Shown piece by piece: positions 1-8,610 of a stretch of 64,000 nucleotides of DNA. Each line of letters opens with the position of its first letter. Position 1 is the first letter of the stretch. The stretch is taken from the NCBI GenBank assembly GCA_027494165.1, contig JAOSJM010000001.1, positions 1,682,001 to 1,746,000 of the forward strand. The letters run 5' to 3'. This DNA comes from Acidimicrobiia bacterium (lineage in GTDB: Bacteria > Actinomycetota > Acidimicrobiia > IMCC26256 > JAOSJM01). Both the position numbers and the translations under genes were made by a program. The notes under the pieces are model-generated. The model made no database searches. It was not told the DNA's origin and saw nothing but the letters and a program-made list of their open reading frames with translations.

Positions 1-1623
1 GTAGCCGTTCACCCAGGCCATGCCGGTGAGCTGCTCCATGGTCTGGGCGAAGCCCGGGCGGTCCCGCCAGGGCCCGTCGAGGCCGAAGCCGGGGATCCGC
101 ACCATCACCAGGTCGGGACGGCAGGCCGCCAGGGCCTCGTACCCGAGGCCGAAGCCGTCGAGCACCCGGGGGGTGAAGTTCTCGACGACGACGTCGCAGT
201 GGGCGACGAGGCGCTTCACCAGCTCCTGGCCCTCGGGGTCCGAGAGGTTCAGCGTCACGCCACGCTTCCCCAGGTTCGAGGCGTGGAACAGGGCCGACAG
301 CTCGTGCCAGTCGGCCGAGGTCGGCGGCACCGCGGCGCTGAAACGCATGCCGTCGGGCCGCTGGACCGACTCCACCTTCACCACGTCGGCCCCCATCGTG
401 GCCAGGTACTGGCCGGCGAACGGGCCCGACCAGAAGGCGGTGAAGTCGAGCACCCGCAGGCCGTCGAGCGGCCGCTCCCGGGCGGGTCGGGCGGGCCGGC
501 CCGCGGGACCGTTCGCGCCGCGGTGGTCCGCGGGCCCCTCGTGCTCGCCGAGGCGGGGCGCGGTCCCCCGCTCCGGGGGCGGGCAGCCGTGGAGCCGGAA
601 CGAGGGGCCCGGGCGGAGCAGGCCGGTGGAGTCGCGGCCGAACGCGCCCCGGGCCACGCTGTGCTCGTAGCGGGGGAAGGTCGCGCCGTTGCCGATGAAC
701 GACGCCGGCACCCGGAACCGCTCGCCGGCCTCCACGATCTCGGCGGCCCGGTGCCGCGTGGTCCAGTCCCGGATGACGCCGTTCACCTCGTCGGTGCGGC
801 GCTTCCGGCCCAGCATCGTCGTGAGGTCCTCCTCGCCGAGGAGGTCGTCGCGCCCCATCATCGAGAGGAAGGCCAGCCACTGCTGCCTCGTCACGGTGGT
901 GATGCCCACGTACCCGTCGGCGCAGGGCTCGATCCCCGGGATCATCACCCACCGCCGGGTCGGCCGCTGCCCGCCGGGGAAGGCGAACATCACCGTGGGG
1001 ACGGTCACGAGGCACAGGGCCATGACCTCGAGGATCGAGACGTCGACGTGCTCCCCGTCCCCCGGCGACCAGCGCGCCAGCGCGGTGAGGGCTCCGGCGG
1101 CGCCGAAGGCCCCCGCCGCCCACTCGCCGAGCCGCCCGCCGCAGGCGAGGGGCTCGCGCGCCATCTCGCCGTGGTTCGAGGTGGACCCGCAGCGGGCCTG
1201 GAGCAGGAACTCCGACGCGTCGAGCCCGCTGTCGGGCCCGCCCCGCCCGAAGGGCGTGATCGAGACGAGGACGTTGCCGAGGCGGTCGAGCCCGAGCTCC
1301 TCGGCGACCCCGGGGCGGGAGCTCTCGACGACGACGTGGGCGGCGCCGGCGAGCTCCCGGAGGCGGGCCCGCCCCTCGGCCCGGTCCGGGTCGCACACCA
1401 CCGATCGCTTCCCGGCCGCGAGGTGGCGGAAGAGGGCTCCGTCGGGGTGGCCGTCGCGCCCGACCGGGCCCGACGCCGACCGGCGCCGCAGCGGGTCACC
1501 GCCGGGCGGCTCGACCTTCAGCACGTCGGCCCCGAGATCGGCGAGCAGTCGCGTGCAGTAGCCGCCGGGGATCCCGGTCGAGACCTCGACGATCCGCAGG
1601 CCCTCCAGGGCGGGGCGGGCCAT
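1..1623 (-). CDS. Double-domain CaiB/BaiF (family III) CoA-transferase, partial
   Basis: This enzyme probably moves CoA between carboxylic acids. The reading frame is open from an ATG at 1623 to the window edge, 541 codons, so the C-terminus is missing. Two CaiB-type units are visible. The first starts at residue 1 (MARPALEGLRIVEVSTG, then LLADLGADVLKVEPPGGD). The second starts near residue 380 (PLDGLRVLDFTAFWSGPF, then MGADVVKVES and VVVENFTPRVLDGFG). Single-domain family members are about 400 residues, so this is a tandem fusion. The ATG overlaps the stop of the upstream amidohydrolase (TGATG), so it is the last visible gene of a coupled four-gene operon. Substrate unknown. Confidence 0.85.
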   Translation of the reverse strand, partial: MARPALEGLRIVEVSTGIPGGYCTRLLADLGADVLKVEPPGGDPLRRRSASGPVGRDGHPDGALFRHLAAGKRSVVCDPDRAEGRARLRELAGAAHVVVESSRPGVAEELGLDRLGNVLVSITPFGRGGPDSGLDASEFLLQARCGSTSNHGEMAREPLACGGRLGEWAAGAFGAAGALTALARWSPGDGEHVDVSILEVMALCLVTVPTVMFAFPGGQRPTRRWVMIPGIEPCADGYVGITTVTRQQWLAFLSMMGRDDLLGEEDLTTMLGRKRRTDEVNGVIRDWTTRHRAAEIVEAGERFRVPASFIGNGATFPRYEHSVARGAFGRDSTGLLRPGPSFRLHGCPPPERGTAPRLGEHEGPADHRGANGPAGRPARPARERPLDGLRVLDFTAFWSGPFAGQYLATMGADVVKVESVQRPDGMRFSAAVPPTSADWHELSALFHASNLGKRGVTLNLSDPEGQELVKRLVAHCDVVVENFTPRVLDGFGLGYEALAACRPDLVMVRIPGFGLDGPWRDRPGFAQTMEQLTGMAWVNGY

Positions 1624-2798
1624 CACACCCGGTCGGGCAGCCCGTCGAGCCGGTACAGCTCCTTGGCGTTGGTGTGCAGGAGGAGCTTGACCTCGTCGAG
1701 CGGGAGGCCTCGCATCTGGCGCTCGATCACGACCCGGGAGTTGGGCCAGTCGCAGCTCGTGTGCGGGTAGTCGGTGGACCACATGAGGTGCCGGAGGTTC
1801 AGACGGTGCCGCAGCTCGAGGCCCACCGTGTCGACCACGAACGTGGCCCACACGTTGCGGTGGAACAGCTCGCTCGGCAGCCTCGGCATCCGCTCGGCGC
1901 CGCCGGTGAAGAACCGGTAGCGGAGGAACATGTCGTCGACCTGCTCGTTGAACGTCGGGATCCACCCGATGTTGGACTCGACGAGCACCACCCTGATCCG
2001 GGGGAACTTCTCGAGCACCTCGGAGAAGACCAGCTTCGAGGCGACCGGCATGGCCTGCGCCCCCGCCTTCGTGGAGCCGGTGCGGCCGAGGAACGAGAGG
2101 TCGTCGGTCCGGGGCCACGTCCGGCCGGTCGCGCCCGGGGTGAAGCTGCCGATGTGGATGTGGACCGGGTGCTCGGCCTCCTGGGCCGCGCCCCAGAACC
2201 GGTCGTCCTCGGGGGTGGGGTCGAGGGTCCCGTTGGGGAAGCAGGAGATGACGGCCCCCCGGAAGCCCAGCTCCATGCCGCGCTCCATCGCCGCCACGGC
2301 GTCGTCGACCCCGGTCGTGGGGACGACGGTGAGGCCGACCAGGCGGCCGTCGGCGCCCTCGCAGAATTCCGCCAGCCAGTCGTGGTAGGCGTGGACGCAC
2401 GCGAGCTGGAGCTCACGCTCGTCGGCGTAGACGCCGGCTCCGCTCAGGGTGACGCTCGGGTAGATCACCGCGGTGTGGATCCCGTCGATGTCCATGTCGG
2501 CCAGGCGGGCCTTGGCGTCGAAGCTGCCCGGGCGCATGGTGTCGTACCTGCCCCCGCTGGGCGCGAACTGGTTGTAGCTGAGCCCGGCCGTGGCCGTGAG
2601 GCCGACGTCACGGGTCCGCTTCCCGTCGTCGAACACCCACACGTCGCCGCGCTCGGTCCGCTCCACCCGCGGGGCCCGGTCCCGCCACCTCGCCGGGACC
2701 CGGGACCGCCAGAGATCCGGCGGCTCGTTGACGTGGGCGTCGGCGTCGACGATCGGGTAGTCGACGTCGAGGGTCACGTCGGTGAAGCGCGTCTTCAT
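1623..2798 (-). CDS. Amidohydrolase-2 (ACMSD-like) family metal-dependent hydrolase
   Basis: A TIM-barrel hydrolase or decarboxylase of the amidohydrolase-2 family, 391 residues. The N-terminal metal motif appears as DYPIVDADAHVNEPPDLW (DxH), and the C-terminal part has LMWSTDYPHTSCDWP, which carries the conserved Asp and His. The ATG at 2798 is preceded by GAGGAGG at good spacing and overlaps the end of the DUF35 gene by 4 bp. Family members act on aromatic or cyclic acids, often decarboxylating or hydrolysing C-C bonds. The operon context with thiolase, DUF35 and CaiB suggests a step in acyl-CoA or ring-fission catabolism. The substrate cannot be read from the sequence. A relative lies at 58615. 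Confidence 0.85.
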   Translation of the reverse strand: MKTRFTDVTLDVDYPIVDADAHVNEPPDLWRSRVPARWRDRAPRVERTERGDVWVFDDGKRTRDVGLTATAGLSYNQFAPSGGRYDTMRPGSFDAKARLADMDIDGIHTAVIYPSVTLSGAGVYADERELQLACVHAYHDWLAEFCEGADGRLVGLTVVPTTGVDDAVAAMERGMELGFRGAVISCFPNGTLDPTPEDDRFWGAAQEAEHPVHIHIGSFTPGATGRTWPRTDDLSFLGRTGSTKAGAQAMPVASKLVFSEVLEKFPRIRVVLVESNIGWIPTFNEQVDDMFLRYRFFTGGAERMPRLPSELFHRNVWATFVVDTVGLELRHRLNLRHLMWSTDYPHTSCDWPNSRVVIERQMRGLPLDEVKLLLHTNAKELYRLDGLPDRV

Positions 2799-3250
2799 GC
2801 CCGTCCCTCCTCGGCCGGCACGAACATGGGCACGACCACCGACCGCCCGGGGACGGTCGGGAACGACAGGGGGCGGAACACCGCCCGGAGCGGCTGGTCC
2901 GCCTCGAGCGACGCGGGGTCCGCGTCGACCACGTAGCCGACGACCCGGACCGCCGGATCGTCGTCGAGCGCCACGAGCGCGGAGACGAAGGGCACCATCG
3001 CCTCGAAGGCCGGCAGGAACGGGCGACGGACCACCGCCCACGAGTACAGCCGGCCGCGACCGCTCGTCGCCGCCCACGTGAACGCGTCCCCGCCGCACGC
3101 CGGGCAGTCGGCCTCGGGGTACCAGCAGAGCCGCCCGCACCCGTCGCAGCGCGGGATGGCCAGCTCGCCCCGGGCCGCGGCCTCGAAGAACCCGGCCGTC
3201 CGCTCGTCGGTGACGTCGGGGAGCGGGAAGTCCTCGCGCCGGATGGCCAT
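2795..3250 (-). CDS. DUF35 OB-fold protein with rubredoxin-like zinc ribbon
   Basis: A 151-residue protein with an N-terminal zinc ribbon (CDGCGRLCWYPEADCPACGG, residues about 35-54; CxxC pairs) followed by an OB-fold domain. DUF35 proteins partner thiolase-fold enzymes; in mycobacterial side-chain degradation the DUF35 part of ChsH2 binds the aldolase Ltp2. The gene directly follows a thiolase-fold gene (10 bp gap) and overlaps the amidohydrolase by 4 bp. A strong AGGGAG site, formed partly by the preceding TAG stop, precedes the ATG at 3250. Role as a partner of the upstream thiolase is inferred from family and position. Confidence 0.85.
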   Translation of the reverse strand: MAIRREDFPLPDVTDERTAGFFEAAARGELAIPRCDGCGRLCWYPEADCPACGGDAFTWAATSGRGRLYSWAVVRRPFLPAFEAMVPFVSALVALDDDPAVRVVGYVVDADPASLEADQPLRAVFRPLSFPTVPGRSVVVPMFVPAEEGRA

Positions 3251-3260
3251 CGTCGGCTCC

Positions 3261-4463
3261 CTACCCCCGCGCCAGCACGAGCGTGCTGGCCATGGCGCCG
3301 GTGTAGCCGCCGTAGACGCCGATCTCGGCCCCGGGCACCTGGGCCGGTGCCGTCCCCCGGAGCTGCTTCACGACCTCGACCACGTGGGCGATGCCGAGGA
3401 CGTAGGCGTGGCTCAGGAGCCCTCCGTGGGTGTTGAACGGGAGCTTCCCCGCGTCGTGGAAGAGCGTCTCGCCCTCGACGAACGCGCCGCCCTCCCCCTT
3501 CGCGCAGAAGCCCATGTCCTCGATCTGCATGAGCGAGACGATCGTGAACGGGTCGTACACGGTGAGCACGTCGACGTCGGCCGGACCGATCCCGGCCATC
3601 GCGAACGCCCCGGGCGCGGCGAACACCTGGGGGGTGCTGGTGAGGTCGCGCTGCTGGCTCCAGTGGATGCCGCTGCCCGAGCTCCCCTCCCCCACCCCCG
3701 CCACGACCACGGGCGGCCGGGGCAGGTCGCGGGCCCGTTCGGTGGAGGTGGTGACGTAGGCCGCGCCGCCGTCGGAGATGAGGCAGGAGTCGAGGAGGCG
3801 CAGGGGGTCGGCGAGCACGGGCGCGGCGAGGTAGTCGTCGAGGGTCATCGGCCGGCCGTGCATCACGGCGTCGGGGTGGAGCCCGGCGTGGCGGCGGCAG
3901 GCCAGCGCGATCGCGCCGAGCTGCTCGGGGGTCGTGCCGTACTCGATCATGTGGCGCCGCATGATCGTGGCGAAGTACACGGGCTGGGGGAACCAGCCGA
4001 AGGGCACCTCGAGGTTCGCCTTGAGGGGCTGGGCGGCGTGGGTCTCCCCGGGCCCGCCGGTCATGGAGCCCCGCTGGGTCGCCCAGGCCACCGGGAAGAC
4101 GTTGAGGACGTGGCGGGCCCGGCCCGCCTCGATGGCCCGGGCCGCCAGGTGGGGCGCGGTGCCCGCCCAGGTCATCCCCCCGCCCCAGCGCGACGACCAG
4201 ATCTCGTGGTCGGTGCCGAAGTGCTCGTGGAAGGCCGCGACGTCGAAGTCGGCGAAGGCCCCCGAGAAGGTCAGGCCGTCGACGTCACCGGGCTCGAGGC
4301 CGGCGTCGGCGATGGCCCGCTCGGCGGCCTCGGCCCCGATCTCCCGTGCCGTCCGGCCCGAGGCCCTGGTGTAGGCGGTCTCGCCGATCCCGACGATCGC
4401 GACCTTCCCGGACACGTCCTCCAGCTCGGTGGCGTGACCCCAGTCGCGGTCGCCTCGACCCAT
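3261..4463 (-). CDS. Thiolase-fold protein lacking catalytic cysteines (Ltp2/SCP-x-like)
   Basis: A 400-residue thiolase-superfamily protein: N-terminal KVAIVGIGETAYTRASGRT, central LLDSCLISDGGAAYVTTS, C-terminal PFNTHGGLLSHAYVLG. Where thiolases carry the nucleophilic Cys there is WSSRWGGGMTWAG with no Cys, and the second Cys near the C-terminus is also absent (GVYGGYTGAMAST). This matches non-thiolytic members such as the Ltp2 aldolase rather than acetyl-CoA acetyltransferase. The ATG at 4463 is the first gene of a coupled operon with its DUF35 partner. A cleavage role on a CoA-bound beta-hydroxy substrate is inferred. The absence of both cysteines is seen directly. Confidence 0.8.
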   Translation of the reverse strand: MGRGDRDWGHATELEDVSGKVAIVGIGETAYTRASGRTAREIGAEAAERAIADAGLEPGDVDGLTFSGAFADFDVAAFHEHFGTDHEIWSSRWGGGMTWAGTAPHLAARAIEAGRARHVLNVFPVAWATQRGSMTGGPGETHAAQPLKANLEVPFGWFPQPVYFATIMRRHMIEYGTTPEQLGAIALACRRHAGLHPDAVMHGRPMTLDDYLAAPVLADPLRLLDSCLISDGGAAYVTTSTERARDLPRPPVVVAGVGEGSSGSGIHWSQQRDLTSTPQVFAAPGAFAMAGIGPADVDVLTVYDPFTIVSLMQIEDMGFCAKGEGGAFVEGETLFHDAGKLPFNTHGGLLSHAYVLGIAHVVEVVKQLRGTAPAQVPGAEIGVYGGYTGAMASTLVLARG

Positions 4464-4528
4464 CGGCCCCCCTGTCGCGGGCGACGAAACTACCAGCTGG
4501 GCTCGTTCGCGCCCCCGGACGGGGAGGC

Positions 4529-4544
4529 CTGACACTCTCCGTGA
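4529..4544 (-). promoter_or_regulatory. Candidate operator-like motif upstream of the thiolase operon
   Basis: The sequence CTGACACTCTCCGTGA lies 66 bp upstream of the first operon gene. It closely resembles CTGACGCTCAACGTGA at 28697, upstream of the HpaB-family gene (12 of 16 positions identical). Both have TGAC and GTGA separated by 7 bases. The half-sites resemble, but do not equal, the N6-spaced CTGAC sites at the ACAD promoters. Weak evidence. Confidence 0.3.
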
Positions 4545-4618
4545 CTGGTTGTGCGCGCGGAGTGTGAGGTATGCTGGCGCCGCGGTTGGCGGGCGGGGGG
4601 CGCCACGGTGCGGCCCCC

Positions 4619-4650
4619 CATGAGGCTCGGGGGAGCACGACTTCCTCATG
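4619..4650 (+). other. Hairpin in the 5' leader region of the subtilase gene
   Basis: CATGAGG (4619-4625) and CCTCATG (4644-4650) are perfect complements separated by 18 bases, about 75 bp upstream of the subtilase start at 4725. The 260-bp region between the divergent genes is otherwise G-rich with no open gene. It could be a structured leader. I do not recognise a known riboswitch core. Confidence 0.35.
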
Positions 4651-4724
4651 AGGCGGTCGGATCGGCCGATGCACTCTGCACGGGCGCGAGTAGGTGCGCC
4701 ACGCGCGGGCAGGGGGACGGAGCG

Positions 4725-7247
4725 GTGAGGCGTCTCGCGACCTCGCTCGTCGTGGCCGCGCTCGCCGGCGCCCTCGTCCCGCTCCACGCCGCCGCCGCGC
4801 TCGGCCCGCGGCCCGCCGCGGGCGTGGCCGCCGGCCCCGCGCCGGCGGGCGACCTCGACGCCCTCGAGGCCCGCGCCCGGGCCGAGGGCACCGTCCCGGT
4901 CATCGTGGAGCTGGCGACCCCGTTCACCCCCGAGGGCGACCTGGGACCCGTCGGGCGGGCCGTCCAGCGCCACGTCATCGACGCGGGCCAGGAGGCCCTC
5001 GCGGACGCGCTGGCCGGCCGCGGCGGGACCACCCGCCGGGAGCACGTCACCGTCCCGCTCGTCGCCCTCGACGCCACCGCCGAGACCATCGAGGCCCTGC
5101 GCGAATCCCCCCTCGTCGCCCGGGTGAGCGAGGACGGGCTCGTCGAGACGGCCCTCGCCCAGAGCGGGCCCACGGTCGAGGCCGACCTGGCCTGGGCGGC
5201 CGGGTACGACGGGAGCGGCCGGGCGGTGGCGGTCCTCGACACGGGCGTCGACGCCACGCACCCCTTCCTCGCGGGGAAGATCGTCGACGAGGCCTGCTTC
5301 GCGCTCGGTCAGGACGGGTCCGGTCCGGTGGGCGACTGCCCCAACGGGCTGGCGACCGACACCGGCTCGGGCTCGGGCTCGCCGTGCGCCGCGAACGGCT
5401 GCGACCACGGCACCCACGTCGCCGGGATCGCCGCCGGCGACGGGACCGGTGTCGCCGGGGCGCCTCCCGGCGGCGTGGCCCGCGGCGCCTCGGTGCTGAG
5501 CGTCCGCGTGTTCTCCGAGTTCGAGAACGAGCCGCTGCTCAACTCCTATCCCTGCGGTTTCACGGGTCCCAGTCCCTGCGCGAAGGCCTACCGCGACGAC
5601 GTCATCGCCGGCCTCGAGCACGTGTACGGCCGCCGGGGCAGCTTCTCGATCGCCGCGGTGAACCTCAGCCTCGGCAGCGGCCTCCACGTCGCCGCGTGCG
5701 ACGGCTCGGCGTACAAGCCGATCATCGACAACCTTCGCTCCGTCGGGATCGTCACGGTCGTGGCGTCCGGCAACGACGGCTCGGGCTTCGGGGTGTCGGA
5801 GCCGGCCTGCGTCTCGAGCGCCGTCCCCGTCGGCTCGACCTCCGCGTCCGACTCGGTCTCCTGGTTCACGAACACCGCCGCCTTCCTCGTGGGCCGTCTC
5901 CTCCTCGCCCCCGGGCAGGACGTCACGTCGTCGGTCCCCGGCGGCGGCTACGACGCGTCGGACGGCACCTCGATGGCGGCCCCCCACGTGACCGGTTCGC
6001 TCGCCGTGCTCCGCCAGCGGTACGCGGGCGCGCCGGTCGACGAGCTCCTGACCCGCCTGCACGCGACCGGCCTGGGGGTCACCGACCCGATCAACGGCGC
6101 CACGTTCTCGCGCGTCCGGGTGAAGGCCGCCCTCGACGCCGCCGTCCCCGGGCCGCCCACGGGCGTGAGCGCCTCGGCGGGCGACGGCCAGGCGACCGTG
6201 AGCTGGACGGCGCCCTCCTCCGACGGTGGGACGCCGATCACCCGGTACGCGGTCACCGCCTCCCCGGGCGGGAACCGCGTCGAGACCGGGGGCGGCACGA
6301 CCACCGCGGTCGTGACCGGCCTCGCCAACGGCACCGCCTACACGTTCACGGTCACGGCCGGGAACGCGCTCGGCGAGGGCCCCGCCTCGGCCCCGTCGAG
6401 CCCGGTCACGCCGGGGGTCCCCGCCCACGACCACGACGCAGCCCCCGACCCCCACGACGTCCGGGGGCAGGTCGGGATCTCGCCGGGGACCCAGGAGGCC
6501 CACCTCGGCTACCGGATCGCCACCGCTGACGGCCGCCTCTACTCCTACGGGCTCCCCCGCCGCCGGGAGCACCACGGGGATGTCGCTGGCCCGGCCGGTG
6601 GTCGGGGTGGCCGGGACCCCCTCGGGTGGTGGCGCCTGGCTGGTGGCCGCCGACGGCGGCATCTTCTCCTTCGGCGACGCCACCTTCTTCGGCTCCACCG
6701 GCGCCATCACCCTCAACCAGCCCATCGTCGGCATGGCCCCCACCCCCACCGGCAAGGGCTACTGGCTGGTGGCCGCCGACGGCGGCATCTTCTCCTTCGG
6801 CGACGCCACCTTCTTCGGCTCCACCGGCGCCATCACCCTCAACCAGCCCATCGTCGGCATGGCCCCCACCCCCACCGGCAAGGGCTACTGGCTCGTGGCC
6901 GCCGACGGCGGCATCTTCTCCTTCGGCGACGCCACCTTCTTCGGCTCCACCGGCGCCATCACCCTCAACCAGCCCATCGTCGGCATGGCCCCCACCCCCC
7001 ACCGGCAAGGGCTACTGGCTGGTCGCCGCCGACGGCGGCATCTTCTCCTTCGGCGACGCCGGCTTCTTCGGCTCCACCGGCGCCATCACCCTCAACCAGC
7101 CCATCGTCGGCATGGCCGCGACGCGCTCGGGTCAGGGGGTACCGGTTCGTGGCCGCCGACGGCGGCGTCTTCTGCTTCGGCGACGCCACGTTCCTCGGGT
7201 CCGCCAGCGGGCAGTCCCCGGTGCCCGTCGTCGCCCTGACCCGCTGA
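4725..7247 (+). CDS. Secreted S8 (subtilisin-like) protease with FN3 domain and Acidimicrobiia-type repeats; frameshifted
   Basis: A secreted serine endopeptidase. The GTG at 4725 follows AGGGGGACGG and gives a signal peptide ([20 protein letters not shown]). A propeptide-like part follows, then the S8 triad: Asp in [12 protein letters not shown], His in [12 protein letters not shown], Ser in [14 protein letters not shown] fibronectin type III domain (near 6150-6410) is followed by a Thr/Pro-rich linker. The C-terminus has 42-residue repeats of the type [19 protein letters not shown]. The repeats change frame near 6549, 6994 and 7136. Each change is explained by one extra base, and the three together restore the original frame to the stop at 7245-7247. 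The linker near 6424-6470 may hold a compensating pair. Sequencing error is more likely than decay. Confidence 0.8.
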   Translation: MRRLATSLVVAALAGALVPLHAAAALGPRPAAGVAAGPAPAGDLDALEARARAEGTVPVIVELATPFTPEGDLGPVGRAVQRHVIDAGQEALADALAGRGGTTRREHVTVPLVALDATAETIEALRESPLVARVSEDGLVETALAQSGPTVEADLAWAAGYDGSGRAVAVLDTGVDATHPFLAGKIVDEACFALGQDGSGPVGDCPNGLATDTGSGSGSPCAANGCDHGTHVAGIAAGDGTGVAGAPPGGVARGASVLSVRVFSEFENEPLLNSYPCGFTGPSPCAKAYRDDVIAGLEHVYGRRGSFSIAAVNLSLGSGLHVAACDGSAYKPIIDNLRSVGIVTVVASGNDGSGFGVSEPACVSSAVPVGSTSASDSVSWFTNTAAFLVGRLLLAPGQDVTSSVPGGGYDASDGTSMAAPHVTGSLAVLRQRYAGAPVDELLTRLHATGLGVTDPINGATFSRVRVKAALDAAVPGPPTGVSASAGDGQATVSWTAPSSDGGTPITRYAVTASPGGNRVETGGGTTTAVVTGLANGTAYTFTVTAGNALGEGPASAPSSPVTPGVPAHDHDAAPDPHDVRGQVGISPGTQEAHLGYRIATADGRLYSYGLPRRREHHGDVAGPAGGRGGRDPLGWWRLAGGRRRRHLLLRRRHLLRLHRRHHPQPAHRRHGPHPHRQGLLAGGRRRRHLLLRRRHLLRLHRRHHPQPAHRRHGPHPHRQGLLARGRRRRHLLLRRRHLLRLHRRHHPQPAHRRHGPHPPPARATGWSPPTAASSPSATPASSAPPAPSPSTSPSSAWPRRARVRGYRFVAADGGVFCFGDATFLGSASGQSPVPVVALTR
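6642..7120 (+). repeat. Tandem 126-bp coding repeats in the subtilase C-terminus
   Basis: Four near-identical copies of a 126-bp unit (42 codons) encode [19 protein letters not shown] followed by [20 protein letters not shown]. Equivalent codons lie at 6646, 6772, 6898 and 7025; the last interval is 127 because of one extra C in a C run near 6994. A fifth, diverged copy ([19 protein letters not shown]) starts near 7149. The very high DNA identity of the first copies suggests recent expansion. Confidence 0.9.
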
Positions 7248-7287
7248 CGAGGCGCCCGCCCGGTCCGACCTGGTTCAATGCCCGGCC

Positions 7288-8477
7288 ATGGGGCCGCTGC
7301 ACGGGATCAGGGTCGTCGAGCTGCCGAACATCGGGCCGGTGCAGTTCGCGGGGATGGTGCTCTCCGACCTGGGCGCCGACGTCCTGCGCCTGGACCGGGC
7401 CGACGAGGTCCGCGCGGGCGGCGGGCCGACCACCATGACCTCCCCGTTCGCCGTCCTCGACCGGGGCCGTCGATCGGCCGGGGTCGACCTCAGGCACCCT
7501 CGCGGCGCCGAGACGGTGCTCCGCCTCGTCGAGGCGGCCGACGTCCTCGTCGAGGGATTCCGGCCCGGCGTGGCCGAGCGCCTCGGGGTGGGTCCCGAGC
7601 CGTGCCTGGAGCGCAACCCCCGCCTGGTGTACGGGCGGATGACCGGCTGGGGCCAGGACGGCCCGCTCGCCGCCGACCCCGGTCACGACGTCAACTACAT
7701 CGCACTGGCCGGGGTGCTCCACCACATCGGACCGGCCGGCGGGCCGCCGGTGCCCCCGGTCAACCTCGTCGGCGACTTCGGGGGCGGGGGATGCTCCTCG
7801 CCCTCGGGATCGTCTCCGCCCTCGTCGAGCGGGCCGCGTCGGGTCGGGGCCAGGTCGTCGACGCCGCGATGGTCGACGGCGCGGCCCTCCTCATGAGCGT
7901 CTTCTGGGGCCTCGACGCGATGGGCTACTGGTCCGAGGCGCGCGGCACGAACCTGCTCGACGGCGGCGCCCACTTCTACGGCGTGTACGAGACGGCCGAC
8001 GGGAGGTGGGTGTCGGTGGGCGCCTTCGAGCCGAAGTTCTACGCCGAGCTCCTGGCCGTCCTGGGTCTCGACGGAGAGGAGCTCCCCGACCAGATGGACC
8101 GCGACGCCTGGCCGGCGATGCGCGAGCGCCTCGCCGCGATCTTCCGCACCCGGACCCGCGACGAGTGGGTCGCGGCGATGGAGGGCCACGAGGTCTGCTT
8201 CGCGCCGGTGCTCACGATGCGCGAGGCCCGGGATCACCCCCACCATCGGGCCCGGGCCACCTTCACCGAGGTCGACGGCGCTCCCCATCCGGCTCCGGCC
8301 CCCCGCTTCTCCCGCACGCCCGGCGCGATCGCCCGGGTCCCGGTCGCCCCCGGGGCCGACACCGACACCGCGCTCGCCGACTGGGGCCTGGACCCCGCGG
8401 AGGTCGCGGAGCTCCGCGACGCGGGCGCCGTCGCGTCGCCGGGAGGACCTCCCGCGCCCGGACGCCCGGACGGTTGA
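7288..8477 (+). CDS. Alpha-methylacyl-CoA racemase-like CaiB/BaiF protein; one frameshift
   Basis: Family III CoA-transferase fold, closest to alpha-methylacyl-CoA racemases, which epimerise 2-methyl branched acyl-CoAs before beta-oxidation. The N-terminus is [35 protein letters not shown] and [10 protein letters not shown] contain the His and Asp that act in the family racemases. At about 7789 the frame breaks in a G run: one lost base explains GDFGGGG followed by [18 protein letters not shown]. The intact product would be about 396 residues. No good ribosome site precedes the ATG at 7288. Racemisation of steroid side-chain or branched fatty acyl-CoAs is plausible but inferred. Confidence 0.85.
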
Positions 8478-8502
8478 CAGCGAACGTGTGTTCGGGTATG
8501 GT
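8474..8502 (+). promoter_or_regulatory. TTGACA/TATGGT promoter with embedded LexA (SOS) box
   Basis: A consensus -35 TTGACA (8474-8479) and a -10-like TATGGT (8497-8502) are separated by 17 bp. The spacer contains CGAACGTGTGTTCG (8481-8494), an inverted repeat matching the actinobacterial SOS box CGAAC-N4-GTTCG. LexA bound there would block the promoter. It lies 109 bp upstream of the DUF222-HNH start. Confidence 0.75.
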
Positions 8503-8610
8503 GGGGGGAGCGCTTCGTGGCCGGGCGTCGAACGGCCTCCTCGCATCGAAGGTCACGGTCGTCGTCGTGGGTTCGCCGATGGCGACCGGTGATGTGGCGC
8601 AGGAGGGCCG

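Noticed and set aside
199..1770. Long plus-strand open frame over the CaiB gene
   Set aside because: It is the complement of a clear double CaiB protein and shows no domain, signal or ribosome site.
4576..4650. Possible c-di-AMP or other riboswitch before the subtilase
   Set aside because: Hairpin arms exist, but I could not match the conserved core of any known riboswitch class by eye. Kept only as a hairpin feature.
3261..6755. Very long minus-strand open frame of more than 1,100 codons
   Set aside because: Only the last 400 codons (4463 to 3261) are a real thiolase-fold gene. The rest is antisense to the subtilase and has Arg/Gly/Asp-rich, non-protein-like composition.
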